NCBI GenBank assembly: GCA_963798855.1
Contig: CAWCUU010000001.1
Span: 682,001-746,000, forward strand
DNA length: 64,000 nt
Direction: 5' to 3'
Origin: CAWCUU01 sp963798855
Lineage (GTDB): Bacteria > Gemmatimonadota > Gemmatimonadetes > Longimicrobiales > RSA9
Shown here: positions 43,241 through 52,950 of the stretch, piece by piece
How the letters are laid out: each line of letters begins with the position of its first letter
Numbering within the stretch: the stretch's first letter is position 1
Translations under genes and position numbers: made by a program
Notes under the pieces: model-generated
What the model saw: only the letters and a program-made list of their open reading frames with translations
The model's database searches: none
What the model was told of the DNA's origin: nothing

Positions 43241-44589
43241 CGGCACCCCTCGGGGAGGTCCGTGCCGCAGAACGGCGATCCGCCCTTCATGACATAGCGG
43301 ACGCGCTCCAGTGCAGTGATGTCCTGCGTCGGATCACCATCGACGGCGACGAGGTCCGCGAGCTTGCCTGGTTGTACGCTTCCGAGGCTGTCCGACAGCA
43401 GTAGAACATGCGCGTTCACGGACGTGAGCGATCGCAGCGCGTCCAGCGGGCTCATGCCGTACCGGACCATGAGCTCGGGCTCACGGGCGTTCGTACCGTG
43501 CGTGAAGACGCCTACGTCGCCGCCCGCGCAGATCGTGACGCCGGCGGCCAGCGCGGCCTGGAAGCTGCGCCGTTTCTCCGCGATGCGGGCCGGCTCGGGC
43601 GAGCCGCCGTTCCACCCCGCGTAGTGGCTGATCGCGTCTCCGGCCGCCACGGTCGGGCACAGCGCCACGCCGTGCTCCTTCATGAGGCGGAACACCTCGG
43701 GCGTGCCCGCGTCCCCGTGCTCTACGGTCCGGACGCCCGCCTGGATGGCGCGGCGCATCCCCTCGGGCGTGGTCGCGTGTGCCGCCACGACCCTTCCGCT
43801 GCTCGCCGCGACCTCGACGATCTGCTTCAGCTCGTCCAGCGTGAACGTCGGCTCCGCCTCCCCGTGCGGACCCCAGCGATAGTCGGCGTACACCTTGATC
43901 CAGTCCGCGCCATGCGCGATCTGGTCGCGCACGGTCCGGGTCACGCCCTCGATTCCGCTCGCCTCCTCGGCGCCCTGCGGTACGTCAGCGACGAATCCCT
44001 TGGGGCCGTAGCTGCCCGTCGCGACGATGGCCTTCGTGACCACGAGCAGGCGCGGCCCTGGGACCACGCCATCCTCGATCGCGCGCTTGAGCCCGACGTC
44101 GGCGTACCCCGCGCCCTCCGTGCCGAGATCCCGGGACGTCGTGAAGCCGGCGCGCAGCGTCTCCCTCGCGTGCACCGTCGCCTCGGCCACCCGGTAGGCA
44201 AGCGGCTCCTTCAGTACCTGATCGTTCCAGGACGTCTCGTCGTAGGGGTGCAGGAACATGTGCGAATGCGCTTCGATCATTCCGGGCATGAGGGTCGTGC
44301 CGGGCAGATCGACGGCGCGGGCATCCGTCGGGACGCGAACGCTCGAGGCGGGGCCCGCCGCCGCGATGGTGTCGCCCCTCACGAGGACGATCCAGCCGGC
44401 ATGCATGTCGGTGCCGTCGAACACGCTCATGGGGCGAAGCACGTACGCCGGGGCGGGAGCGGAGGCGTGCGCGCGGGTCGAGCCGAGCGCGCCGTGGGGA
44501 TCGGTCTGCGCTCCCGCCGGCGCCACGGCCGCGCACGCGAGCACGAGCCCGAGCGGGAGCGCGCTGGCTGTCTTCGGCTTCGTCATCAT
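43207..44589 (-). CDS. secreted metal-dependent amidohydrolase
   Basis: The 460-aa protein has a signal peptide (SALPLGLVLACAAVAPAGAQ) and an amidohydrolase (imidazolonepropionase-like) barrel: metal ligands in EAHSHMFLH, the stretch DWIKVYADYRW, HATTPEGMRRAI, VEHGDAGT and the aspartate in CAGGDVGVFTHG. The C-terminal LGSVQPGKLADLVAVDGDP completes the composite domain. Two ATG codons (44589 and 44586) are adjacent at the start. Related exported enzymes hydrolyse peptides or cyclic amides; the substrate is not evident. glpD is upstream on the same strand. Confidence 0.87.
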   Translation of the reverse strand: MMTKPKTASALPLGLVLACAAVAPAGAQTDPHGALGSTRAHASAPAPAYVLRPMSVFDGTDMHAGWIVLVRGDTIAAAGPASSVRVPTDARAVDLPGTTLMPGMIEAHSHMFLHPYDETSWNDQVLKEPLAYRVAEATVHARETLRAGFTTSRDLGTEGAGYADVGLKRAIEDGVVPGPRLLVVTKAIVATGSYGPKGFVADVPQGAEEASGIEGVTRTVRDQIAHGADWIKVYADYRWGPHGEAEPTFTLDELKQIVEVAASSGRVVAAHATTPEGMRRAIQAGVRTVEHGDAGTPEVFRLMKEHGVALCPTVAAGDAISHYAGWNGGSPEPARIAEKRRSFQAALAAGVTICAGGDVGVFTHGTNAREPELMVRYGMSPLDALRSLTSVNAHVLLLSDSLGSVQPGKLADLVAVDGDPTQDITALERVRYVMKGGSPFCGTDLPEGCRYREGASAESR

Positions 44590-44663
44590 GGATAGACCGC
44601 TTTTCGGGGTGACGGTGTGCAGGGAAGCTTGCGGTGCCGCTGCGCAGCCGGCAACAGCGTGCC

Positions 44664-46311
44664 TCACGAGGCGAGCGGGCCGTGCGCGCGGGCGAGCTCG
44701 ACGTAGCCGTCGACTTCGCGGCGCAGGCGCCCGGCGTCCCAGTCCAGCCGTTTCGCGAGGATGTCCGCGGCCGCGGTCGCAGCCGAGCGTCCGTGATCGT
44801 CGGAGAAGATCAGCAGCGATGAGCGGCGATCGAGGAAGTCCTCGAGCGTCGCCGCCATCTCCTCCTGCACCGCGAGTCTGGCTTCCCCTCTGAGCGCGGG
44901 CGTGCCTGGCGCGAGAGGCTCCAGCCAGCAGGCGTCCTCACGGCCGTAGTCCAGCAGGCGTGCCGTCCGGGGACCGTACAGCCAGAGCACCCGACGACGC
45001 GTGGCGTCCTCCACGCCCGCGGCGAGCAGCTGCGTATCGAGGCGAGCGAGCACGTCTTCGACCGGCTCGCCGACGTCCGCTCCGGGCAGCGGCACTTCGG
45101 CGGTGCGATCGGGCCCCAGCTCCCGGTCCAGCCGAGCGCCTACCCGCTCCATAACGCGGTGCCCCATGGCGCGGTAGGTGGTCAGCTTGCCGCCGACGAT
45201 CGTGAGAAGACCCTCGGGGCTCTCCCAGACCTCGTCATGCCGGGACGTCTCCCGCGTGCTCTTGCCGGCCTGTGCGATGAGCGGTCGGACGCCGGCCCAC
45301 GTCCCCACCACGTCCTCAGGCCCCAGTCCAAGACCGGGGAACGTGCTACGGACCATGTGGAGCACGTCCTCGATCGCCGCCTCGTCGGCGAGCGGCCGCT
45401 CCAGCGAGCCGTGGTACTCGACATCGGTCGTGCCGACGTAGACGTGGTCCATGCGGCGGATCGCGAGCCCCTCGCGGCCGTCCGGCGCGCGCACGTGTGA
45501 GGCGCTGTCCAGCGGCAGGCGGTCGTGGCGGAACAGCAGGTGTATCCCCTTGCTCGGGCGTAGCCCGACGTCGGCCGGCGGCGTGGTCCCCTGCCGCAGC
45601 GTGCGCTCGGCCCAGGCCCCGGTGGCGTTCACGATGACGCGGGCCTCGACATTCGAGCTCGGCCTCGGCGATGTCGTCACGCACGCGCGCGCCGACCAGC
45701 CGGCCGCTCCTGACGATGAAGCGCACGGCGCGAGCGTGGTTCGCCACGAGGGCCCCGTGCTCGGCGGCGGACATGGCGTTCTCGAGCGTGAGCCGGGCGT
45801 CGTCGGTGACGAACTCCGGATAGAGTCCACCGCCACGGAGGTCGCGACGCAGCCCGGGAACCCGCGCGCGGATCTGACGCGGATCGAGCATGCGGTGGCG
45901 CTCATCGCCGCGGGCGCCGGCGAGCCGATCGTAGAGCCAGAAGCCGACGTCGTACTTCAGCCGCCACTGGTCGGCGTAGAGGGGGTAGACGAACTCGAGC
46001 GGATGGACGAGATGTGGTGCGACGCGGCGCAAGACCCACCGCTCGCGAGCGGACTCGCGCACCAGCCCCAGCTCCGCCATCGCCAGGTAGCGGATTCCGC
46101 CGTGGATGATCTTCGTCGAGCGGCTGGAGGTCCCGAAGGCGAAGTCCTCCGCCTCCACAAGCGCGACGCGGAGCCCCCGCAGCGCGGCATCCCGCGCCAG
46201 CCCCGAGCCCGTGATCCCGCCGCCGACGACGAGCAGATCGAGCGGTGCGCCGGCCATCTCGTGCAGGGCGTCGTGCCGGCTGTCGGCGTCGAATACGGGC
46301 GCTCGGCTCAT
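44664..46311 (-). pseudogene. glpD: FAD-dependent glycerol-3-phosphate dehydrogenase, frameshifted
   Basis: GlpD oxidises glycerol-3-phosphate to dihydroxyacetone phosphate and passes electrons to quinones. The N-terminal half (from 46311) has the FAD motif VVGGGITGSGLARDAALRG, GTSSRSTKIIHGGIRYL and WRLKYDVGFWLYDRLAG. The C-terminal half is in another frame and has IVNATGAWAE, PLIAQAGKSTRETSRHDEV and GGKLTTYRAMG. The frame breaks at 45650-45654; dropping one T (plus strand CATTC to CATC) gives DVEARVIVNATG and one 548-aa protein. All parts are present and no other decay is seen, so a sequencing error or very recent mutation is likely. Confidence 0.8.
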
Positions 46312-46563
46312 CGCTTCCGGGTCGTGGGACTGCGGTGGTGGATCAGGGCGAGATGTAGGCCGCGGCTCCCGGGAGCGCCAGCGCTCGCGCGATGAGGCGC
46401 TTGCCCGGACAGCGCCGAAAGCATAGTGTTTTCTCGTCCGGTCGAAGCCCACCGGACCCCGCCGCATTGCGGATCTCCCCCGTATGCCAACGGATGTCTC
46501 CGGTCGTCCGGCCCTTTGGACGATCTCCCCGATACCTTCCGGTCAGCGGACGGAATCGAGTCG

Positions 46564-48336
46564 ATGAGCGACGACGGCGTGGCCACCCTGCCGCGGAGCG
46601 ACGAGGAGCGCTCTGCTCCTCCGCGCGGCCGTACTCCGGCCGAACCTCCGCTCGCGCCTGCGCAGGCGCTGAGTTTCCACTCGCTTTTCGCACGCGAGCG
46701 CTTCCTGCTCGTGCGCGCCCGCCACAGGGATGCCATCCGCTTCCGCTGGAGCATCGTGCTCTTGACGCTCTTTCTCGCGTTCGTCGGACGCCTGAGCGAC
46801 AGCGTCTCGCTCTCGTACACGGCGGTCACCGCCATCGCCGCGGGGACGCTGCTCGCCAACGCGGGAGCCGTCTGGCTGCTCCGCCTGGAGCGGTTTCGCG
46901 AGTGGCACTTCTGGGCGATGATGGCGGTCGACGCGCTGCTGCTCCTCGGCGTCACCGCCACGCTGCAGCAGCCCGGCTATCTCGTGCTGCCCCTCGTCGT
47001 GGTCATCGTCGCGGGGCATTCGCTCGGCATGCCGCTCGCCGGCCACATCCAGCTGCTGCTGGCGTCCGTCGCCTATCCCCTCGGGCGCTATCTCGGGCTC
47101 CGATCCGCGGGCATCCACCCGACGGTCGGCGTCATCGGTCTCGAGACGCTCTTTCTCATCGGCCTCGGCTGGCTCGCCGCCGCCGCCCCCGGCGCCTTCA
47201 CGAGCCGCGTCCGCCGGCTGCGCGCCGCCTTCGCGAGGGTCGAGCACGGCGACTTCACGGTGCGCCTTCCGTACGGTCAGCTCGACGACATCGGCTTCCT
47301 CTCCGTCAGTGTCAATCACACGCTCGAGGTGCTGAGCACGATGGTCCGCGAGATCCAGGACCAGTCCCAGGCGCTGGCGACCGTCAGCGACCAGCTCGCG
47401 GCTGCCGCGTACGAGATTCAGCACTCGGCCCGGCAGATCGGCAACACGACCGGCTCGCTCGCCGAAGAGGCCGGTCAGCAGCTGGACCTGGTCGGCGAAG
47501 CCCGACGCCGCGTCGAGGAGGCCGCCGCCGAGGGGCGCGGCCTTCGCGATCAGGCGGCCGCGACCGCCGGGGAGGCCCGCGCCTTCGCACGGACCGCCGC
47601 CGACAAGGCGGAAGAGGCCGAGCGCGCTGCGGATCTGCTGGTCCACGTCGGCGAAGACTTCAATCGGCTCGGCGCCTCGATGCAGGCGCTGGACTCCGCG
47701 CGCGGCCGCATCGACGGCTTCGCCCATACGATCGAGGACATCGCGCGGCAGACGGACCTGCTCGCGCTCAACGCCGCGATCGAGGCGGCGAGAGCGGGCT
47801 CCGACAGTCGCGGCTTCGCGGTCGTCGCCGAGGAGGTGCGTAAGCTCGCGATCCAGTCGGCTCGCTCCGCCGCCGAGGTCTCCGCGAACGTGGACCAGGT
47901 GCAGGCCGCCATAGAGGAGGTGCGCCACCTGCTGGATGACGGCAATCAGCGCGTCGCCGGAATCGGCGAGGTGGCCGCAGCCGGCAGACGGGCGCTGACG
48001 GAGATGGTGGGCGGCTTCGACGGCGCCGCACTGCTGGTGGAGGAGGTCTCGCAGCGGCTGGGAGCGCAGGCCGCCGCGATGCGGCGGCTACGCGAGGGCA
48101 TGGCGCGCATCGACGAGATCACGCGAAGCGCGCTGGACGGAGCCCAGCAGAACGCGGCAGCCGCGCTGCAGCAGGTCGCCTCGATGGAGGAGCTGGCCGC
48201 GAGCAGCCGTCAGCTCGCGATGATGGCCGAGGAGCTCGATACCCTCGCGGCTCGCTTCCGTGTCGATCACCGCAGGCCCGACCTCGGGCCGGCCGGAGCG
48301 CGCGCGCGCAGGGAAGGGGCTCAGCGCCCCGTGTAG
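46564..48336 (+). CDS. methyl-accepting chemotaxis-like protein with multi-pass membrane domain
   Basis: The 590-aa protein has a polar N-terminus (about 1-55), roughly six TM helices (within 60-215) instead of the usual periplasmic sensor, a HAMP-like region (LRAAFARVEHGDFTVRLP), and a long signalling coiled coil with the conserved tip DLLALNAAIEAARAG and RGFAVVAEEVRKLA. It is the only receptor-like gene in the window, 10-20 kb from the CheA cluster, and is a candidate input for it. The ATG at 46564 is chosen to avoid a long arginine/proline leader. Its end overlaps the next, opposite gene by 16 bp. Confidence 0.88.
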   Translation: MSDDGVATLPRSDEERSAPPRGRTPAEPPLAPAQALSFHSLFARERFLLVRARHRDAIRFRWSIVLLTLFLAFVGRLSDSVSLSYTAVTAIAAGTLLANAGAVWLLRLERFREWHFWAMMAVDALLLLGVTATLQQPGYLVLPLVVVIVAGHSLGMPLAGHIQLLLASVAYPLGRYLGLRSAGIHPTVGVIGLETLFLIGLGWLAAAAPGAFTSRVRRLRAAFARVEHGDFTVRLPYGQLDDIGFLSVSVNHTLEVLSTMVREIQDQSQALATVSDQLAAAAYEIQHSARQIGNTTGSLAEEAGQQLDLVGEARRRVEEAAAEGRGLRDQAAATAGEARAFARTAADKAEEAERAADLLVHVGEDFNRLGASMQALDSARGRIDGFAHTIEDIARQTDLLALNAAIEAARAGSDSRGFAVVAEEVRKLAIQSARSAAEVSANVDQVQAAIEEVRHLLDDGNQRVAGIGEVAAAGRRALTEMVGGFDGAALLVEEVSQRLGAQAAAMRRLREGMARIDEITRSALDGAQQNAAAALQQVASMEELAASSRQLAMMAEELDTLAARFRVDHRRPDLGPAGARARREGAQRPV

Positions 48337-49607
48337 GAGAACGACGCCATCAGTTGGGGAGCCGCGCCGAAGCCAATGTCCCGCGCGCCGGCCGCGACCG
48401 CCGCGTCCATCCCGCCGAGCCGGAGCCCGACCCCCCCGGCGATCTGATAGCCGCCGTCGAGCAGCGCGACCCCGCCGCGAATCGGCAGCTGCGTCAGCGC
48501 CATGTACTCCACCCCCACTCCCACGTGCGCCACGCCGGTCGGATCCATGCCCTTCCGCGAGCCCGTCCTGGCGTCGGCGCTAACCAGTAGTCGCGGCGAA
48601 GGGCGCACCGCCACCCCGGCCGACACGACCGGCTCGAAGCGCAGATCGCCCACTCGCTTCAGCAGTTCGGGAACGTCATCGACGCTGCCGCCGGGTGCCT
48701 GGCCGTCGGAGAACAGCTGGTCGACGGACGCCAGCTCCAGCTTCTGGACATCCCAGGAGAAGCCCGCGATCACGTTCTGCACCGCCAGCGAAGCCGTCCA
48801 GGGCCCCGACCGCAAGGCGGCTCCCACATCGAGACCCACGCCGCCGCCGCTCCTGGGTCCGTCGAGCGACGTGTCGTTGCGGATGATCGGAAAGGGATCG
48901 TCGTAGCCGAACTCGTGGCGGCCGGTCAGCAGGTAGTGTCCGAGCGTGTACTTCAGCGTGCCCCCGAGCGTCAGCTCCGTGCGCCCCAGGCTCGCCCGGC
49001 CGGCCGACACTCTCGTCGCATAGCTCGCTCCCACCGTGGAGGTCGCGAAGAAATCGATCCGCGAGCCCGTCACGTCGAGTTGCGACCGATCGGCGACGCT
49101 TCCGGGGTCGAGCGCCAGGCGCGCCAGGTCCGGCGTCGCCCGGACCGCTCCCTGCAGTTGCGTCGACACCTGTAGCGCGAACGCACCCGTGCTGAAGGCG
49201 AGATACGTCACATCGGCCGCGCCGACGCCGCTCTGTCCGCCCGCCGACTCGATCTCCTGTAGCCACTCGCTTCTCTTCGCGGACGACACCGCCTCGTTCG
49301 CGTTCGTGAGCAGATCGAGGCCCGAGACCGGGTCCATCCCCAGGTCGGCATGCCCCGTCAGGACCGCTACCGAGTAGCTCGGCCGGCCGCTCAGGCCCAG
49401 CAGCGCGGGGTTCCACGCCGGGGCCGCAAATCCATTCGCCACAGCCGCATAGTTGCCCCCCATCCCGAGGGCGGCGGCCGTCGGGCTCGGCAGTTGAGCC
49501 GTCGCGGGGGACGCCGCGAGGCCCGCCGCCTGGAGCGTCAGCACCACCGCCGCGGCCCGTCCTCTCTCCGCGAGCCCGACTCCTCTGACAGGTCGAGGGA
49601 ACCCCAT
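48321..49607 (-). CDS. outer-membrane beta-barrel protein (TraF/PorV-like)
   Basis: The 428-aa protein has a signal peptide (VVLTLQAAGLAASPATAQ) and then glycine- and aromatic-rich beta-strand repeats starting AALGMGGNYAAVANGFAAPAWNPALLGL, a pattern of the TraF_2/PorV-like family. It ends SFSYTGR, compatible with a barrel C-terminus. The ATG at 49607 has GAGGAG about 7 nt upstream. It is divergent from the secreted TPR gene at 49988. Function is unknown; related proteins are often listed as conjugal-transfer proteins, but nothing here suggests conjugation. Confidence 0.75.
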   Translation of the reverse strand: MGFPRPVRGVGLAERGRAAAVVLTLQAAGLAASPATAQLPSPTAAALGMGGNYAAVANGFAAPAWNPALLGLSGRPSYSVAVLTGHADLGMDPVSGLDLLTNANEAVSSAKRSEWLQEIESAGGQSGVGAADVTYLAFSTGAFALQVSTQLQGAVRATPDLARLALDPGSVADRSQLDVTGSRIDFFATSTVGASYATRVSAGRASLGRTELTLGGTLKYTLGHYLLTGRHEFGYDDPFPIIRNDTSLDGPRSGGGVGLDVGAALRSGPWTASLAVQNVIAGFSWDVQKLELASVDQLFSDGQAPGGSVDDVPELLKRVGDLRFEPVVSAGVAVRPSPRLLVSADARTGSRKGMDPTGVAHVGVGVEYMALTQLPIRGGVALLDGGYQIAGGVGLRLGGMDAAVAAGARDIGFGAAPQLMASFSYTGR

Positions 49608-49782
49608 TCGCACTCCTCGGTATATGCCAGAACCCGCTGCCGCCTCATCCCACCGGATCACGGACGGCCCGCGGCGCGGGTCTCGCTGCCACGCGCACCG
49701 TTCTTGCACCCGCGCGTCACTGGCGGGGCGTCCGCCGCACGATACGGATAACGCCCGAAGAGCGCCGTATCTGACGGCGGGC

Positions 49783-49811
49783 TTGCCGGCCCCCGGGAGG
49801 TACCGTAGCTT
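49783..49811 (+). promoter_or_regulatory. promoter in the 380-bp gap before the TPR gene
   Basis: TTGCCG-17 bp-TAGCTT would start near 49818, about 170 nt before the ATG at 49988. The rest of the gap (49608-49987) holds only spurious frames and no other clear signal. Confidence 0.5.
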
Positions 49812-49987
49812 TTTCGCGCCTTGACGCGATTCCCTCCCCGAAGCGGTTGCCCAAGGGCGGCCGAGCGGGCGGGGCCCGTTCGCGTCGAAGTGTCGGAAAC
49901 ATATGCGGCCCTTGGGGTTACCAGGAGATGAGCGGCCACGAGGAGCGGCCGTTGGATGAGATCCCTCAGAAATGGGAGAACCGCGGA

Positions 49988-51748
49988 ATGAAGCACTCGA
50001 TCACCAAACGCCTGCTGCAGGCTGTCTCGGTCTCGGCGGTCCTGGCGTGGGGCGGCACGTTGATCGGCGCTTCGCCCGTGGCCGCGCAGCAGCAGGCCCA
50101 GGGCGGACGCTTCCGCGTGCTCGTCGTGAACCCGACGCCGCAGAACGGGGCCGACAAGGGCTTCGGCAAGGATGTCGCGAAGCAGGTGAACAAGCTGATC
50201 GACCGGATGGACACGCATCAGCCGGTCGACAAGGACGACCTCAAGAAGGCCCTGAAGAAGTACGGGCTCGACGAGGAAGACCTCGACTGCATCAAGGGAC
50301 GCCAGCTCGCGGTGCAGATGGACGTGCAGCTCGTGATGTGCGGGCAGTACGACCAGTCGCGCCAGATCACGGCGAAGTTCGTGAGCGCGAAGGAGGGCGG
50401 CGAGTTCGACGTCCCGGCCTTCCAGGCCTCGAGCTCGGAGGAGGCCGCGCAGCGGATCTTCCAGGCCTTCCAGGACTACGTCGGTCAGCTCCGGCTGGTC
50501 GCGTTCTGCTACGACTACCTGTCGAGCGGTCAGTTCCCGGCGGCGCTGGAGAACTGCAGCAACGCGCTGGCGAAGAATCCGGATTACGTGCCGGCGCTGT
50601 ACGGTCGCGCTCGTGCCCTGATGGAGATGGATTCGCTGACGCAGGCATTGGCGGGCCTCGAGAAGGTGCTGGAGGCGAACCCGGCCCATCAGGACGCGCT
50701 GCTGACCGCGGGCGTCGTGGCGGCGAAGCTCAACAAGGATGAGCAGGCGAGGAAGTACTTCCGCCAGTACCTGGAGCTGAATCCCGGTAACGTGGATGTG
50801 CGGCTGAAGGTCGCGAACGATCTCGCCAACGCCGGCGATCCGGAAGGGGCGCTGCGCCTCGCGCAGGAAGGCGGGAGCGACTCGACGAACCTGACCCTGA
50901 CGGAGTACATCGGCCACTTCGCGCTCGCTGCGGCGGAGGACGCGCAGCAGCAGGGTGCCGATGGAGAGCAGGCGGACACGGCGAAGCTGAACGAGCTCTA
51001 CAACACGGCGCTCGACGCGTACCGCGAGGTCTTCCAGGCGAAGGGCGACTCGGCCGACGCGCAGATGCTGCGCAACATGGTCAGCGTGCTCACGCACCTC
51101 GATCGCAACCAGGAGGCGGTGGACCTCGCCAAAAAGGTCGTCGCCGTGAAGACCGACGACGCGCAGCTGTGGTATACGTACGCCGCGGCCCTCAATCAGG
51201 CCGGTAACCTGACCGAGGCCCTGAGCGCGATGGAGAAGGCGCTGCAGATCGATCCCGAGCTGCCGAACGCCTACGCCCTCGAAGCCCAGTGGCTGATCCA
51301 GGCCGGCCGCATCGGTCAGGCCCGCCAGATCTTCGACCAGGCGCTGTCCCGGCAGAAGACCGCCCAGGAGAAGCAGGACCTGAGCGACAAGCTGGCGCAG
51401 GTCGCGTTCATCACCGGCTACAAGGACAAATACCAGAAGCAGCAGAAGGACGCGGCTATCGGCTTCTTCCAGCTCGCGCGAGAGTACGCGACGACGACGA
51501 ACACGAAGGGGATGGCCACCTTCTGGATCGGCTACTCCTACTGGGAGCAGGCCAAGGCCGCCGACGCGCCGCAGACTGCGGCTTCGGCGAAGAAGGCGCT
51601 GCCGCTGTTCCAGAAGGCGCTCGATCAGTTCCAGACCAGCGAGGCGGCGGCCTATGCCCGGACGCAGCCTTCGATCGACATCTCCAAGCTGATCTCAGCC
51701 GCGAAGCAGTACATCGACATCGAGCAAGCGCTCATCAAGCGCGGCTGA
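49988..51748 (+). CDS. secreted tetratricopeptide-repeat protein
   Basis: The 586-aa protein has a signal peptide (RLLQAVSVSAVLAWGGTLIG, cleaved near ASPVAAQ), a globular N-terminal part (about 35-175) with VLVVNPTPQNGADKGFGKDV and paired cysteines, and then many TPR units (about 175-560). Lysine content is higher than in neighbouring genes, which fits an abundant exported protein. An in-frame ATG at 49928 would bury the signal peptide, so 49988 is chosen. The gene stands alone between a promoter and a 3' hairpin. Its role is unknown; periplasmic TPR proteins usually assemble envelope complexes. Confidence 0.82.
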   Translation: MKHSITKRLLQAVSVSAVLAWGGTLIGASPVAAQQQAQGGRFRVLVVNPTPQNGADKGFGKDVAKQVNKLIDRMDTHQPVDKDDLKKALKKYGLDEEDLDCIKGRQLAVQMDVQLVMCGQYDQSRQITAKFVSAKEGGEFDVPAFQASSSEEAAQRIFQAFQDYVGQLRLVAFCYDYLSSGQFPAALENCSNALAKNPDYVPALYGRARALMEMDSLTQALAGLEKVLEANPAHQDALLTAGVVAAKLNKDEQARKYFRQYLELNPGNVDVRLKVANDLANAGDPEGALRLAQEGGSDSTNLTLTEYIGHFALAAAEDAQQQGADGEQADTAKLNELYNTALDAYREVFQAKGDSADAQMLRNMVSVLTHLDRNQEAVDLAKKVVAVKTDDAQLWYTYAAALNQAGNLTEALSAMEKALQIDPELPNAYALEAQWLIQAGRIGQARQIFDQALSRQKTAQEKQDLSDKLAQVAFITGYKDKYQKQQKDAAIGFFQLAREYATTTNTKGMATFWIGYSYWEQAKAADAPQTAASAKKALPLFQKALDQFQTSEAAAYARTQPSIDISKLISAAKQYIDIEQALIKRG

Positions 51749-51772
51749 TCGGGGCTCGACACGCTGCGAAGA

Positions 51773-51811
51773 GCGAGGGCCGGGTGTCTGGCAGGCGCCC
51801 GGCCCTCGCTA
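51773..51811. terminator. hairpin between convergent genes
   Basis: A perfect 13-bp GC stem (51773-51785 with 51799-51811) lies 25 bp after the TPR gene and 89 bp before the end of the convergent lipid-kinase gene. The T-run is missing, so it may serve both strands weakly. Confidence 0.6.
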
Positions 51812-51899
51812 TATCCGAGACCACTTTTGTCGGTCCCGATAACGCGGCACCGGGACCGCCGAAGCCCGCAACGATCCGGCCCGCGGCCGTCGCCGCCGC

Positions 51900-52847
51900 T
51901 CACGGGGTCATCACGCTGAGTGGACGGGGCTCCACCGAGTAACGGAGCCGGCGGCTCCGCAGGGGCTCGCCGTCCACGCTCACGGTCAGCTCCTCCTCCG
52001 CGACGATCTCCAGCTGCCGCACGCGGCAGTGGATCAAGTCCGCGCTCTGCAGATGCGTTCCCGCCCTGAGGTCGGGCAGTAGCGCGATGAAGTCCAGCCT
52101 GCTCATCTCCGGCACCACCAGGAGGTCCAGCAGACCGTCGCCCAGCTCCGCCCGCGGCGTCAGCATCGTGCCGCCCCCCGTCTGCCGGCCGTTGCCGACC
52201 GCGAACACCAGCGCACCGCCGTCGTGGATCGACCGGCCGTCCGCGACGAAGCGGGCCGGCGTGCTGCGTAGCTCCACGAACTTCTTCACCCCCGTCACCA
52301 GATAGGCCCAGGCACCCAGCAGCTTCTTCGTCTCGGGAGACGCGCTTTCGGTCGCCTCAGCACCGAATCCGCCCGTGGATGCATTGATGAACCGCCGCCC
52401 GTTCACCTTCCCGACGTCCACCGCTCGCGGTCGGCCGCGCACGGCGACCTCGAGTGCTTCGCCGATGCTCTCCGGGAGGCCGAGACCGGCCGCGAAGTCG
52501 TTCGCGGTCCCGGTAGGCACGATCGCCAGTCGCGGCTGCCAGCGAGCGCCGCGGATCCCGTTCACCACTTCGTTCAGCGTCCCATCGCCCCCGACCGACA
52601 CGACCAGGTCGCGCCGCGCGCGCGCGGCCGCGGCCGCGAAACGCACGGCGTCTCCACCCTCGAACGTCAGACGCGGCTGCACATCGTGACCGGCCGAGCG
52701 CAGGCGTTCGACCTCCTCCCGAAGCTCCTCCATCCGCGCATCTTCGCCGCGCGGGCGGATGACCATCGTGATCCTGAGGCCCATCTCTGAGTCCGGTTCC
52801 GGGAGCGGGTGGGGACCCGGTTCACGGTGCAAGATGTCGGCCGTCAT
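51900..52847 (-). CDS. YegS/diacylglycerol-kinase family lipid kinase
   Basis: The 315-aa protein has the catalytic DAGK domain: VVSVGGDGTLNEVVNGI (ATP-binding GGDGT), RLAIVPTGTANDFAAGLGLP and NASTGGFGAEATE, followed by the beta-sandwich part with LVFAVGNGRQTGGG, ELGDGLLDLLVV and VSVDGEPLRSRRLRY. Bacterial members phosphorylate diacylglycerol or related lipids. Start is uncertain: ATG at 52847 is used, but ATG at the MGLRITMVI stretch about 21 codons later would fit the family core better. It is divergent from the mraZ promoter. Confidence 0.85.
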   Translation of the reverse strand: MTADILHREPGPHPLPEPDSEMGLRITMVIRPRGEDARMEELREEVERLRSAGHDVQPRLTFEGGDAVRFAAAAARARRDLVVSVGGDGTLNEVVNGIRGARWQPRLAIVPTGTANDFAAGLGLPESIGEALEVAVRGRPRAVDVGKVNGRRFINASTGGFGAEATESASPETKKLLGAWAYLVTGVKKFVELRSTPARFVADGRSIHDGGALVFAVGNGRQTGGGTMLTPRAELGDGLLDLLVVPEMSRLDFIALLPDLRAGTHLQSADLIHCRVRQLEIVAEEELTVSVDGEPLRSRRLRYSVEPRPLSVMTP

Positions 52848-52910
52848 GGCCGTGCCGCGAGAGCTCGCATCTCCCGCTCCGTACGGGGCTTTTCGGGTGG
52901 TGGAAGACCC

Positions 52911-52939
52911 TTGACGCGATGTGGGGTGCAGCCTAGGTT
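52911..52939 (+). promoter_or_regulatory. promoter of the mraZ division/cell-wall cluster
   Basis: TTGACG-17 bp-TAGGTT lies about 70 bp upstream of mraZ, directly followed by the MraZ-type repeats at 52951-52980. A start near 52946 would put the repeats in the first transcribed bases. Confidence 0.7.
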
Positions 52940-52950
52940 GGGTGGCGATC

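Noticed and set aside
48321..49607. Conjugation gene, as the TraF-like name may suggest.
   Set aside because: No other transfer gene is present; the family is a general beta-barrel group often named this way.
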